A stretch of DNA of 64,000 bases from Desulfonema magnum (GTDB taxonomy: Bacteria > Desulfobacterota > Desulfobacteria > Desulfobacterales > 4be13), in contig NZ_CP061800.1 in the NCBI RefSeq assembly GCF_017377395.1, forward strand, positions 7,963,778-8,027,777, in the 5' to 3' direction. The stretch's first letter is position 1, and the number at the start of each line of letters is the position of its first letter. The position numbers and the translations under genes were made by a program. Of this stretch, positions 9,311 through 18,033 are shown in pieces. The notes beneath the pieces were generated by a model that worked only from the letters and a program-made list of their open reading frames with translations, had not been told where the DNA came from and did no database searches.

Positions 9311-10531
9311 TCAAAAAAATGTAAGCCTCCTTTTCGCTTCTTCAAAAATTTCTCTTGCTTCTTTTTTTGAATTTTCAGATATGCCGGTAACATCAACAGA
9401 ACCGGACTCAATAACTCCGGGATTGGTAATTACGACAAACGGCTTTTTCCCGGGCCGGATAAGATCGGAAAGTTCTGTTATAATTTCATGAAAGGATTTA
9501 TTTGAAGATATTTGAAGGGGTTCATGCCAAAAACTGAAGTCTGATGACCCGAAACAAATTTCTGAAAGCCGCCGGGCCATATCCCATATATAAAGCAATG
9601 CGCCTTTTCTCGGATTAAAATCAATCCAATAAGGGATATTCTGCTTATCAATAATGATATCACAATGGAAATACCCTTTAGCTCCTTGTTGAATAAGATA
9701 TGGCCCCACTTTATCCCTTAGTTGGGATTCTATTTGCTGCTTAACAGAAAAAGGAATCGTATCAGGGTAGGACCCGCCGACATAAGAACAGTTGTTCATT
9801 ATTCGGTCAAATAAACCGAGCTGCCTGAGCTCACCTTGTTCAGTAATCTCCCAATGCAGAGAAATCTCTGCTTTATGATCTATTCGTTTTTCTATAAAAA
9901 ATTCTTTTCCGAAGTTCGTTAGCGACTCAAAAGCTGTCTCAAGTTCCTCTGTTGTACTTACTTCAAACATTCCGCGGTATGATATTCCGCCAGTTCCCTT
10001 GTCTCCTTTGAGTAATATCGAAGTTTCAGAAAGTAAAAGATTTTTTGCTTTCTGAAACAATTGATCTTTATCTTTGTGAAAAAACCACGGCGGTGTGGCG
10101 AGAGAAAGGGCTTTACAGATTTTTTTAAAAAAAATTTTGCGGGAAAGCGGAATTGAAACATCAAAATTGCAATAGGCCGGGATTCCGAGCGACTGACACA
10201 ATGCCCTCTCAGTTTCTTCAATGTAGTAAAACTCAAGCCTTGAATGCGTATCATTTGCTAAAGCTCTGATTGTTTTTCGCACAGCTTTTTTTCGGACAAC
10301 CAGCTCGGAAAGTGTATATTGAGGATCAAAAGGGCCAGCCGTAATCAGATGAGGAATGGTAAAGCCCAGACTTTTCCAATATTCTATATAGTCAGGCTGA
10401 TATGGTCTGGTGGTAACAACAATATGGCCTTTGTCTAACTGACAAAGGCCGCCGCGCTGGTCATAGTTTTGCTCCGCCTCCGCACCATGAAGAAGAGGAT
10501 TGCTCTGAGTATCAAAAATTATTCTTTTCAT
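9311..10531 (-). CDS. ATP-grasp domain ligase-like protein
   Basis: About 406 aa with an ATP-grasp C-terminal half. Visible features are a lysine-rich nucleotide region (ILLKGDKGTGGISYRG, about residues 185-200), FFIEKRIDHKAEISLHWEI, and the metal/ATP-binding end YFHCDIIIDKQNIPYWIDFNPRKG, which has the Asp...Asn pattern of the fold. ATP-grasp enzymes join a carboxylate to an amine or thiol through an acyl phosphate. The exact substrate is unknown. An ATG 12 codons upstream (10567) is possible. Neither start has a convincing ribosome-binding site, and MKRIIFDTQSNP is the more protein-like beginning. It is the last gene of a leftward cluster (epimerase, transporter, radical SAM, methyltransferase, binding protein), which suggests it condenses an amino acid in that pathway. 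Confidence 0.75.
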   Translation of the reverse strand: MKRIIFDTQSNPLLHGAEAEQNYDQRGGLCQLDKGHIVVTTRPYQPDYIEYWKSLGFTIPHLITAGPFDPQYTLSELVVRKKAVRKTIRALANDTHSRLEFYYIEETERALCQSLGIPAYCNFDVSIPLSRKIFFKKICKALSLATPPWFFHKDKDQLFQKAKNLLLSETSILLKGDKGTGGISYRGMFEVSTTEELETAFESLTNFGKEFFIEKRIDHKAEISLHWEITEQGELRQLGLFDRIMNNCSYVGGSYPDTIPFSVKQQIESQLRDKVGPYLIQQGAKGYFHCDIIIDKQNIPYWIDFNPRKGALLYIWDMARRLSEICFGSSDFSFWHEPLQISSNKSFHEIITELSDLIRPGKKPFVVITNPGVIESGSVDVTGISENSKKEAREIFEEAKRRLTFF

Positions 10532-10595
10532 CTTTTCATCGCATTGCTGGCAATCTGTGAGAAGCATCAGTCTTTTTAGTTGTCTGAAAATTTGG

Positions 10596-11756
10596 TTATT
10601 CAGGTTTTGCTATGCTCTCATAAATTTCATCTGCCATCTCCAAAACTCCAATAGGAGGATCATATCCGATAATTTCAGCAGTTTTCAGATTGATGGCGAT
10701 TCTCGGGGGATCTTCAAATATCTGATTCAGTTCCCGTGGCTTTGCACCGTTAAGTATCTTGGCAAATGTCTCTGCATAAAATTGTCCGACATACTTATAA
10801 TCTGCCATTGAAACGCTCAGCAGAAACCCAAGCTTAACATGACTTGATCCCATGTCAGAATATGTCGGAATACGATGCGAATTTGCGATTTCCACTAATT
10901 TGGGAATATTTTTCGAATATATGCCTCCTTGAGAAGTGATGTAAATGGCATCGGCTTTTTTTCCCAGTTCGAGAAAGCATTTTCTCATGCTTTCCCCTGC
11001 GACTTTTTGAGTGACGCCATCACTTAATGTATGGCAATGTACAATTTCAAACCCGCGTTCTTTTGCAACTTTCTCCACCTTGTCTATTGAAGCGTAACTT
11101 CTGCCAGTAAGGGAATCTTCATAAGGTACGCCCAGTTTTTTAAAACCGATAATATCGTGGAAAGTCCGAACCTCCCGCTCAGTACGAAACGGATCAACTC
11201 GTGCGTGTATGTGGTCGTATCCGGAATCTTCAACGCTTTTAATAATACCGGCTGAAAGAGGATTGGAAGTTACCATCACCATTGTCGGCGTATGATGTTT
11301 GTTGTTGGCCAGATCCTGCCCTGCCCAGGTGCTGTACGACATCATAAGGTCAATATCTTTTTTCTGATTCAGGCGGTCAATTATCTCGGCAGCTGTTTTT
11401 TTTTTGATATTTTCATCCCATTTTGCGGTATAGTGGGCATCTTTAACAAACTGGAGATATTTGCTTTTCGACTTGCTTGAAAGCCAGTTCCAGAGTTCCT
11501 CGGTCTGCTCCCCTTTCTGGGGGGGAAGCTTTGCGGCCTCAATCCAGCCCAGATTCATCAGAGCCTTTATTGTGGCAGTAAAGTTTTTTTGATATGTGAT
11601 ATATTCTCCGCCTTCATAATATCCGATTCGCCATTTTTTTCCGTTGTCTGTTTTCGGTGCGGTGCTGAAGTTTCCCTTGTCTGCGGCGAACAGAGCTGCC
11701 TGAGTCAGAAAAAAGCACACAAACAAAAAAATAACTATTTTTCCTATTGTTTTCAT
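10596..11756 (-). CDS. ABC-type substrate-binding protein (PF04392-like)
   Basis: A 386-aa exported binding protein with a clear signal peptide (KTIGKIVIFLFVCFFLTQAA, cleavage after LFA). The mature part matches the ABC_sub_bind/TrpX-like family: MVMVTSNPLSAGIIKS, FKKLGVPYEDSLTGRSY, DAIYITSQGGIYS, IPTYSDMGSSHVKLGFLLS and a C-terminal PPRIAINLKTAEIIGY. Members bind small molecules such as aromatic amino acids for an ABC importer or act as sensors. No permease or ATPase gene is adjacent, which is unusual. It may work with the sensor-MFS protein at 14018 or with an unlinked transporter. It lies 54 bp downstream of the methyltransferase and 64 bp upstream of the ATP-grasp gene, so co-transcription is likely. 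Confidence 0.85.
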   Translation of the reverse strand: MKTIGKIVIFLFVCFFLTQAALFAADKGNFSTAPKTDNGKKWRIGYYEGGEYITYQKNFTATIKALMNLGWIEAAKLPPQKGEQTEELWNWLSSKSKSKYLQFVKDAHYTAKWDENIKKKTAAEIIDRLNQKKDIDLMMSYSTWAGQDLANNKHHTPTMVMVTSNPLSAGIIKSVEDSGYDHIHARVDPFRTEREVRTFHDIIGFKKLGVPYEDSLTGRSYASIDKVEKVAKERGFEIVHCHTLSDGVTQKVAGESMRKCFLELGKKADAIYITSQGGIYSKNIPKLVEIANSHRIPTYSDMGSSHVKLGFLLSVSMADYKYVGQFYAETFAKILNGAKPRELNQIFEDPPRIAINLKTAEIIGYDPPIGVLEMADEIYESIAKPE

Positions 11757-11810
11757 AAAAAAAGCGTCCTTCCTTATCTGATAATTAATTTAATAAGTTG
11801 TCTTCCATTG

Positions 11811-12437
11811 CTAAAGCCAAAAAGGTTCCTTGTGAACAACATATACATTCCACAGGTTCCGGGTAGGGTATAACTCTATCCGTTGCGCTCCCATATCAAG
11901 AAATAAATCAGTGCATGCCCCCATTCTGAAGGTATTAAGATCATCTCCATGGTCTTTTCGTGCATCAAGGAAGTCAACAATGATACCCTTTGTCGAAAGC
12001 TCCCATGCTTTTTTTATTAATACTTCCGGCATTGGTACGCTTGCGGTTATCGCTATCAGAAATACCCAGTCATATTTTTCAGTTATATCTGTCAGATTGG
12101 CACAGTCAAAACTCAGATCAGGGTAGAACCTGATCGCTTCTTCCACAGATTGGGCTACAAGGTCAATTCCCCTGTAAACACAGGGCGGCATAAAAGGGAC
12201 AAGAGCCCCGACACCGCATCCTACGTCAAGTACGGAATCATCAGGTCTGATGATCTGATGGAGAATTTTGGAAGAGTGGGCAAGTCTTGCAGAATGCGCC
12301 GTATCACTGGAATAGAAAAGCCCTTTGGAACCCGGACCATAAGTTTCCATACGTTTGCCATATGCAGATTTCACTTCATCCCATGTATGAATCGCCTTGC
12401 CGTCAATAATGACTTGTTTATTTTCTCTTATCTCCAT
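11811..12437 (-). CDS. class I SAM-dependent methyltransferase
   Basis: A 208-aa soluble protein with the Rossmann methyltransferase motif I VLDVGCGVGAL (residues 69-79), an acidic post-motif (YRGIDLVAQSVEEA) and motif IV-like DWVFLIAITASVPMP. The start has CGGAG 9 nt upstream. No accessory domain reveals the acceptor. It lies between the B12 radical SAM gene (37 bp upstream) and the substrate-binding protein gene, so it probably modifies the same product as its neighbours. A staphylopine-like aminobutyrate transferase role is conceivable given the DapF-like gene in the cluster. The protein has ordinary methyltransferase motifs and no nicotianamine-synthase features that I can see. Confidence 0.8.
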   Translation of the reverse strand: MEIRENKQVIIDGKAIHTWDEVKSAYGKRMETYGPGSKGLFYSSDTAHSARLAHSSKILHQIIRPDDSVLDVGCGVGALVPFMPPCVYRGIDLVAQSVEEAIRFYPDLSFDCANLTDITEKYDWVFLIAITASVPMPEVLIKKAWELSTKGIIVDFLDARKDHGDDLNTFRMGACTDLFLDMGAQRIELYPTRNLWNVYVVHKEPFWL

Positions 12438-12474
12438 AAATTAAGCTCCGTTTTGTCAAAAAGATATAAAATAG

Positions 12475-13845
12475 TTACCACTCCAAATCAAATTCCAGAT
12501 TATAAGCTTCAATGTTTTCATATTGATGAGCAGTATGTGGCTTCAGGCTTTCTTTTATCATATTTTTATATTCTATCAATTTTTCCAAAGAAATGTTTTC
12601 TGTATAAAAGGGAGCACTTGTCATCCTTTTATCAAACCAATATTCATTATTGATAAATCCGCTTCTCTTAGCTCTCCCGTGTAACGGAGTTCCCGGATAG
12701 AGTTTAAGCAGAAAAAGTCCGACTTGATCAGGTTTTATCTGTCCCAACAACTTTATTGTTTCATTGATGGAATCCTCGTTTTCTCCAGGATGCCCTATTG
12801 ATATTGTCAACCTCAGATATAGGCCTGTCTTCTTTGTCAGTTCTGCGGCAGAAATATAATCTTCAATTGTCAGGTTTTTTCTTATATTATTCAGTATTCG
12901 TTGAGAACCTGATTCCATCCCGTAGGAAATCGTAAAACACCCGGCTGCCTTCATTTTTAATAACAAATCTTCATCCAAACTTTCGGCCCGACAGGAACAC
13001 CACCAGATAATATCAAGTCTGCTTTTGATAATTAAATCACAGATTGCATGAACATGACGTTTTGAATGTGTAAAATTATCATCATAAAAATCAAACATTC
13101 TGACATTTAATTTTCTGTTCAGCTCAAGAATCTGATTAAAAACATATTCAGGCGTATAATAAATCTGTTTTTTAAAATACAGGCCGCTGGAGCAGAACAG
13201 ACAGTTATTGTTACACCCTCGCGAAGCTAATATGGGAGCAATAGATTTCTGATTTCCGGTTTTGCTAAAACGGAAGGTCAGCGGTTCGCATTTCGGAAAA
13301 GATGCCAAATGTTCCTGAGTGTATGCAGGGGGGGGGAAGTCTGACAGGTTCTCAATATTCTTTCGCGGCGGATTTTTAATGATGCTTCCATTTTCTCTGA
13401 ATGTAAGTCCTCTGATTTTGCTGAGATCAGTATCTCTGCCCTTCTCAAGAGCAATTAAAAGTTCAAGAAAAGTTAATTCACCTTCTTTTCTTATGATATA
13501 ATCCACAGCATCTATTTCTTCAAGTATCTGTTTGTCAAGAAATGTGGCATGGGGCCCGCCTAAGACGACTGTGGAATGCGTGTTCATTTTTTTACAAACT
13601 TCAGCTAATTTGAACACACTGAATCTTTGCCTTGTATAACAGGATATGCCGACAACTTGAAAATCTGTTTTGCTTAACACATCAGAAACATCCTGCCAGC
13701 TTTTCTTAAAGAAGAGATTTAAAACATCGCAGTCATATCCTTTCTGTTTAATGAATTCATTAAGATATAGTATTCCCAAGGGGATAGTATGGGCATCTAC
13801 TTTATTTTCCTCAATATTCGGAGGATTTAATAATAAAATTTTCAT
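12475..13845 (-). CDS. B12-binding radical SAM protein
   Basis: About 456 aa. The N-terminal cobalamin-binding-type region (ILLLNPPN..., HTIPLGILYLNEFIKQKGYD, VVGISCYTRQR, VVLGGPHATF) is followed by a radical SAM core with the cluster motif CNNNCLFC (Cys at about 211, 215 and 218) after APILASRG. Further core features are FDFYDDNFTHSKRH, GMESGSQRILNNIRK and LRLTISIGHPGE. Enzymes of this class methylate or rearrange unactivated carbons. The usual DxHxxG cobalamin motif is not seen, so B12 may be bound base-on or not at all. The ATG at 13845 is preceded by an AGAGAG too far away. A TTG three codons upstream (13854) has better spacing. Confidence 0.85.
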   Translation of the reverse strand: MKILLLNPPNIEENKVDAHTIPLGILYLNEFIKQKGYDCDVLNLFFKKSWQDVSDVLSKTDFQVVGISCYTRQRFSVFKLAEVCKKMNTHSTVVLGGPHATFLDKQILEEIDAVDYIIRKEGELTFLELLIALEKGRDTDLSKIRGLTFRENGSIIKNPPRKNIENLSDFPPPAYTQEHLASFPKCEPLTFRFSKTGNQKSIAPILASRGCNNNCLFCSSGLYFKKQIYYTPEYVFNQILELNRKLNVRMFDFYDDNFTHSKRHVHAICDLIIKSRLDIIWWCSCRAESLDEDLLLKMKAAGCFTISYGMESGSQRILNNIRKNLTIEDYISAAELTKKTGLYLRLTISIGHPGENEDSINETIKLLGQIKPDQVGLFLLKLYPGTPLHGRAKRSGFINNEYWFDKRMTSAPFYTENISLEKLIEYKNMIKESLKPHTAHQYENIEAYNLEFDLEW

Positions 13846-14017
13846 TTTTGACAAAAAAATCTCTCTTTAATATTATATTTTGTAACCTCTTTAATTTATT
13901 TTGATAAAATACAATTAACAGACAGTGTAATTTTTAAAATACTGCCTGAAGTTTTCAGAATTGTCAAGGACAAAAATGAGAAAGAAGTCAGATAAGCAGT
14001 TAATTTTTTTCCTTTTC

Positions 14018-16495
14018 TTATCCGGCTTCCTTGTAATTCTTACAAATTTTTCTGTCCCCCCTGCTCAGAAACATAAACAGCATTGTGGCAAACAGATAGG
14101 CAACTCCGAACCGGATAAGACCTTTATGGAATTCTGTTTCAGCAATTAACCAGCCAAACACCATGGGAGCAATTACCTGGCCGGTCTTCTCCGCTATTGT
14201 AAAGATGCCTATTGCCCTTCCCGTCCCCAGTTCCCGAGTGACTCCGAGCTTCAGGGCATAAACCCTGGAAACATTAGCGCTGCCTGAAAGCCCCAGGAGA
14301 AAAACGGTTAGTGCTGTGGCAGGAAGTCCTCCGAAAAAATAAAAATTGATAAATCCCAAGCTTCCCAGAATACCAGTTAAAACAATATATACCTTTTTAT
14401 TTTCTGATGCGTCAACATACTTACTGAAAAACGGCCCGACATAGATGAGGCAGAGACCGTATATCATATAAATTCGTCCGATATCTGACTGTGACGTGCC
14501 GATTCGGTTCAGATAAATCGGATAGAAATAATTTATAAAACCGACCATTGCTATGGATGCGGGAATACTGCTGAAAACGATCAGACTGAAGATTCTTCTG
14601 TCAGAGAGGAAATGAAACAGCTGTCTGATCTTCAGAGGCGGTGCGAGGTCTTCAACAATCCGATATGGTTTTCGGAAAGCCTTTCTCATAAATATAATGG
14701 TATAACCCATTGCGATCAGAATAATAACTGAACCAAAAGCGAATACAAAGGAATACCCGATTCTTTCAGCCAGGATAGCCCCTGCCGAGCAGCCACAGAT
14801 ACTCCCGGCAAAAGCGCCGGCAAACATCTGGGCAAAGCCCCGGGACCGGTTTTTCTCATCCGTATATGAGACAACAAAATTCTGACAAGCTACAAGCGAA
14901 AAACCATATCCCAGCCCGGCAATCCCTCTGGAAAGAATAAACTCGGTCGCATCTGTCGCCAGCCATGACCAGACATATCCCCCACTGACCAGTAAAAGTC
15001 CGCTGAGAAACGGCTCGTGCCACCCCCGACGGTCCGTCCAGGATCCTGCAATAATAACGGAAACCCCGCTAAAAAATATTTCCACAGAAATCGGAAGCCC
15101 CATTACGATATCTTTGGAAAGGCCAAAAATCGGCTCATAAAGTTTTTCCATATGAAGCGGCAGGAACGATGTGGAAACATCCATCCCAAAAAAAAGAAGG
15201 AATGCTGCCGGTCGTATGACTCCGTATCGAAGCATCATACGCCCTTTAATCCCGGCAAACTCTCTTTGGAGAAACTGAAAAAAAATAATCAGCAGTTCCA
15301 CAAAGAAAAGTGTGGAAATAATAAGAACGGTTGCCGAATCCAGAGCAGTTTTCTTTAATTTGGCAAACAATACTTTTTTTGAGATATTAGCGGAAATGTA
15401 TCCCTCGGTTCTCCCATCTTTCTGAAGTCTGAATATAAGGTGATATTCCGGGTCTGTTTTTCTGATAATATCGGTATAAAGGATACCATCTCCGGCTGAT
15501 TTCTGAAAATCTCTTACACTCTTTTTGGTTGCCATATAGAGCGGATGTCCCTCATTGTCAGTAATAGTAATGTGCTCCAGTTCCGGAGCCGCCGAGATGA
15601 TTTCACCCATCAGAACATCTGCTTTAACGAGTTTGCTGATACGAATGCCTTTATTCAGAAGGTATTCAATATCCTCTTTCAGCAAGGTTACCATTGCCAC
15701 TGCTTTTTCCGTACTGATTTTCAGATAATGGTTTTTAAATTCATTCGTGTTCAGGCCGGTAAAAATAATTTGAGAGAAGCCGATAACAAAAAATATTACA
15801 AGATAAATTTTTAATTTTGGGAATTTTTGAACATCAGGTCTGTCCGGGATCACAATATTGAGAAGTATTATCAGAAGTACAAAACCGCTTAAAAGTATTA
15901 TTGCAATCACTTTGACATTGTTAATAATTACAGACCGAAAAAGGTCTTTCATCTGTTTTTCATCAAAAGTGATGATAATGCCTGCAACCTGTTTTTTCTC
16001 CAACCAGTCATAAACAGGCAGTATTATAAAATAAGTATCTTTGCATCTGACATAACAGGGTTCAGGAGAATTTTTTTTCTCGTTTGCAGCATCTTCAAGC
16101 TTCATCTGAACCTGTGAGGGCAGCCTTGTTCTTTTAAGTTTTTCTTCGGTACTGTAAAAAATTATTCCGTCCGACAGGGAAACAGAAACAGCAATCTCAG
16201 CTTCAGATATGGAATCTGCCATAATTCTGGCACTGGTGTTTTCTGTATTAATTTTTCTTACAAGATTCGATTTTGTTTCCTGCAGTAATTTGTCCATTCC
16301 AATGAATTTTCTGATATTCTTGCCGAAACGGAGAGCGGTTTGGATGTTTCTTTGTAAATCTTTTCCAATAACGCCATATTTGGAAGCCACGGATTCTATG
16401 TACAGTTTTTTTAAAGACGATAAACTGAGCAAGGCATTGAATCCAAGGGCAAAAACAAGCAGCACAAGCGCACTTATGATGAGCTTCAGTTTCAT
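14018..16495 (-). CDS. MFS transporter fused to two extracytoplasmic sensor domains
   Basis: An 825-aa membrane protein with an unusual layout. A membrane helix (about 5-25) is followed by a Cache-like extracytoplasmic domain (about 26-190; VSLSDGIIFYSTEEKL), two helices (about 192-245), and a second Cache-like domain (about 250-385; ITITDNEGHPLYMATKK, GYISANISKKVLF). After another helix comes a complete 12-helix major facilitator part from about residue 425 to the end (FFSGVSVIIAGSWTDRRG, SRGIAGLGYGFSLV, RSRGFAQMFAGAFAGS, GRIYMIYGLCLIYVGPF). Fusing chemoreceptor-type sensors to a transporter suggests transport gated by an external ligand. It lies between the DapF-like gene and the radical SAM gene, so it likely exports or imports the cluster's product. 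There is no clear Shine-Dalgarno. Confidence 0.85.
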   Translation of the reverse strand: MKLKLIISALVLLVFALGFNALLSLSSLKKLYIESVASKYGVIGKDLQRNIQTALRFGKNIRKFIGMDKLLQETKSNLVRKINTENTSARIMADSISEAEIAVSVSLSDGIIFYSTEEKLKRTRLPSQVQMKLEDAANEKKNSPEPCYVRCKDTYFIILPVYDWLEKKQVAGIIITFDEKQMKDLFRSVIINNVKVIAIILLSGFVLLIILLNIVIPDRPDVQKFPKLKIYLVIFFVIGFSQIIFTGLNTNEFKNHYLKISTEKAVAMVTLLKEDIEYLLNKGIRISKLVKADVLMGEIISAAPELEHITITDNEGHPLYMATKKSVRDFQKSAGDGILYTDIIRKTDPEYHLIFRLQKDGRTEGYISANISKKVLFAKLKKTALDSATVLIISTLFFVELLIIFFQFLQREFAGIKGRMMLRYGVIRPAAFLLFFGMDVSTSFLPLHMEKLYEPIFGLSKDIVMGLPISVEIFFSGVSVIIAGSWTDRRGWHEPFLSGLLLVSGGYVWSWLATDATEFILSRGIAGLGYGFSLVACQNFVVSYTDEKNRSRGFAQMFAGAFAGSICGCSAGAILAERIGYSFVFAFGSVIILIAMGYTIIFMRKAFRKPYRIVEDLAPPLKIRQLFHFLSDRRIFSLIVFSSIPASIAMVGFINYFYPIYLNRIGTSQSDIGRIYMIYGLCLIYVGPFFSKYVDASENKKVYIVLTGILGSLGFINFYFFGGLPATALTVFLLGLSGSANVSRVYALKLGVTRELGTGRAIGIFTIAEKTGQVIAPMVFGWLIAETEFHKGLIRFGVAYLFATMLFMFLSRGDRKICKNYKEAG

Positions 16496-16503
16496 TTTTG
16501 AGA

Positions 16504-16535
16504 GTGTCAGGTGTTAGGTGTCAGGTGTTAAGTGT
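16504..16535. repeat. short run of the GTGTCAG/GTGTTAG heptamer
   Basis: GTGTCAGGTGTTAGGTGTCAGGTGTTAAG, four degenerate heptamers just upstream of the sensor-MFS start. The same unit builds the long arms at 54385-54715 and a short run at 55706-55740, so it is a dispersed motif in this genome. Its effect on expression is unknown. Confidence 0.8.
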
Positions 16536-16625
16536 ATGTTTGAAACATCCCGTAGGAACGGCATATTCATTGAATAGCAGTGATGCGAAGCATGGAAAAA
16601 AAGAGATGAACATCTGCTGAATCCT

Positions 16626-17729
16626 TCATCCCTCATCAAACATAAATGTCCCTTCGCATAATAAGACAGGTTTTCCATACAGCAGCCAGTCGTTCACACA
16701 TTCTCTCACATAAATTTTGGCATCAGGATTATGACATCGGGAGCGATAAGGCCATACGGTAATCTGATCGCTGGTGAGCATGTTCAGACGCCGGGCAACA
16801 AACGACGCTGCCACTGCCCCAGTCCCGCATGCCAGGGTTTCGTGATTAATGCCCCGCTCAAAGCATCGGTATTCCAGAATTCCCGAGTCGTCAATAATAT
16901 TGACAAAATCAATATTAAGTCCGGCCGGAAAGTGCTGTGCGTATTCTTTCTTAAAATATGTGCCGATATAATGAACGAGCTGGGAACCTGTGTCTGTCCC
17001 GTTTTTTGAGGGTCGTCTCATCGTTGGTTTTTCGCAGGAGACAGGAAGGAACATTTTATTTAGCAGTTTCTCGGCGGAAAATCCGTTATTTGTAAAAATG
17101 ACAAAATGGGGTTCCCCGGTAAAAACAAGATACCCGGAAAGCGTTAATGATGATGTCCCGTTTATAAAACCGAACCCGTTATTTCGCCGGAAATTCACCT
17201 TAATGCTGTTTATTTTATCAATCTCTCTGTCATAAGGGGTTGTCACTGACGGTTTTGCCATGTCCGGGGATATTCGCCGGGGATGTCCCATATTTGCCCA
17301 GTTTGTCTTTTTTTTCAAATTTGTGCCGATGGTAATGACTTTGGGACAGGAGGTAGGAATTTCTGTAATGATCTTGGCTGATTCCACATTGTATTGCCGG
17401 TACAGGTAATTCGCAATACACATCAGCCCGTTGCCGCAGCTGAAAGCCTCCTCTCCTCCGGGTTCGAACATTCGGAAAATATAATCCGCATCTGCCAGGT
17501 CAGGAACTCTGTCCCAGTAATGGCAGACACTGTTGATCTCTTTCAGGGTCTCCGGCCTGAAAGGTTGTACCACAAGCATGTTGTCCGAGCCGATACCATA
17601 ACACATATCGGTCGCACAATAAGCAAACCCCGGTTTTTCGGATTCCGCAAGTATCGGCTCCCGGACTTCGTCAACAATTACGAAATTGTTACCATGCAAG
17701 GTATATTTGATAAAAGGTATTTTTTTCAT
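16626..17729 (-). CDS. DapF-like amino-acid epimerase (long form)
   Basis: A 367-aa member of the cofactor-independent diaminopimelate epimerase fold, about 90 residues longer than ordinary DapF (about 275 aa). Both catalytic cysteines are present: C98 in SCGNGLMCIA and C301 in ETLACGTGAVAAS. The preceding Glu-Arg (FERG, 291-292) and the GEPHFVIF and LNIDFVNIID blocks are also present. Deviations are telling: the N-terminal GLGNDF block reads LHGNNFVIVD, and the Arg of CGNGxRC is Met, positions that in DapF help bind the distal meso-DAP carboxylate. It therefore probably epimerises another amino acid, as the DapF-like histidine racemase CntK does for staphylopine. It heads a leftward cluster with transporter, radical SAM, methyltransferase and ATP-grasp genes. 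Confidence 0.82.
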   Translation of the reverse strand: MKKIPFIKYTLHGNNFVIVDEVREPILAESEKPGFAYCATDMCYGIGSDNMLVVQPFRPETLKEINSVCHYWDRVPDLADADYIFRMFEPGGEEAFSCGNGLMCIANYLYRQYNVESAKIITEIPTSCPKVITIGTNLKKKTNWANMGHPRRISPDMAKPSVTTPYDREIDKINSIKVNFRRNNGFGFINGTSSLTLSGYLVFTGEPHFVIFTNNGFSAEKLLNKMFLPVSCEKPTMRRPSKNGTDTGSQLVHYIGTYFKKEYAQHFPAGLNIDFVNIIDDSGILEYRCFERGINHETLACGTGAVAASFVARRLNMLTSDQITVWPYRSRCHNPDAKIYVRECVNDWLLYGKPVLLCEGTFMFDEG

Positions 17730-18033
17730 GATGATATTAACGGTTCTTTCTTATCAGAGTCACGAACATCATAAGTTCTGATCCTTAAAATCGGCGTTAT
17801 CAGGCATGTATTGACAGGGGATCAGCCAAAAAAGGACGCTGGCAAGATGTTTTCAGCATATGGGAAATTTTCTGACTGAAGGGCAAAGAAGTGCCATCTG
17901 TCGGCGTTTAAATGCCTGAAATTTTCAGGATTGTCAAGAACAAAGCCTGCCCTCGTCCGGTTCGGATTGGCGAATTCCAAGTATTCCTGCCGGATTTGTC
18001 AATCCGGCAGGAGCATCTGAATTTTCTGATTTG
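17730..18033. terminator. intergenic region with strong hairpin at 17986-18011
   Basis: No gene is seen. CCTGCCGGATT and AATCCGGCAGG form a perfect 11-bp stem with a TGTC loop at 17986-18011, 22 bp after the stop of the leftward secreted-protein gene, so it probably ends or protects that transcript, although there is no T tract. Around 17910 lies GCCTGAAATTTTCAGGATTG followed by TCAAGAACAAA, a near-copy of the sequence at about 13940 upstream of the radical SAM gene. That is another small dispersed repeat. Confidence 0.5.

Noticed and set aside
7649..9491. Several 370-530-residue reading frames on both strands across the 73-bp array
   Set aside because: They are translations of a stop-free tandem DNA repeat in every frame; the only gene reaching the area is the MCP, which starts at 7631.
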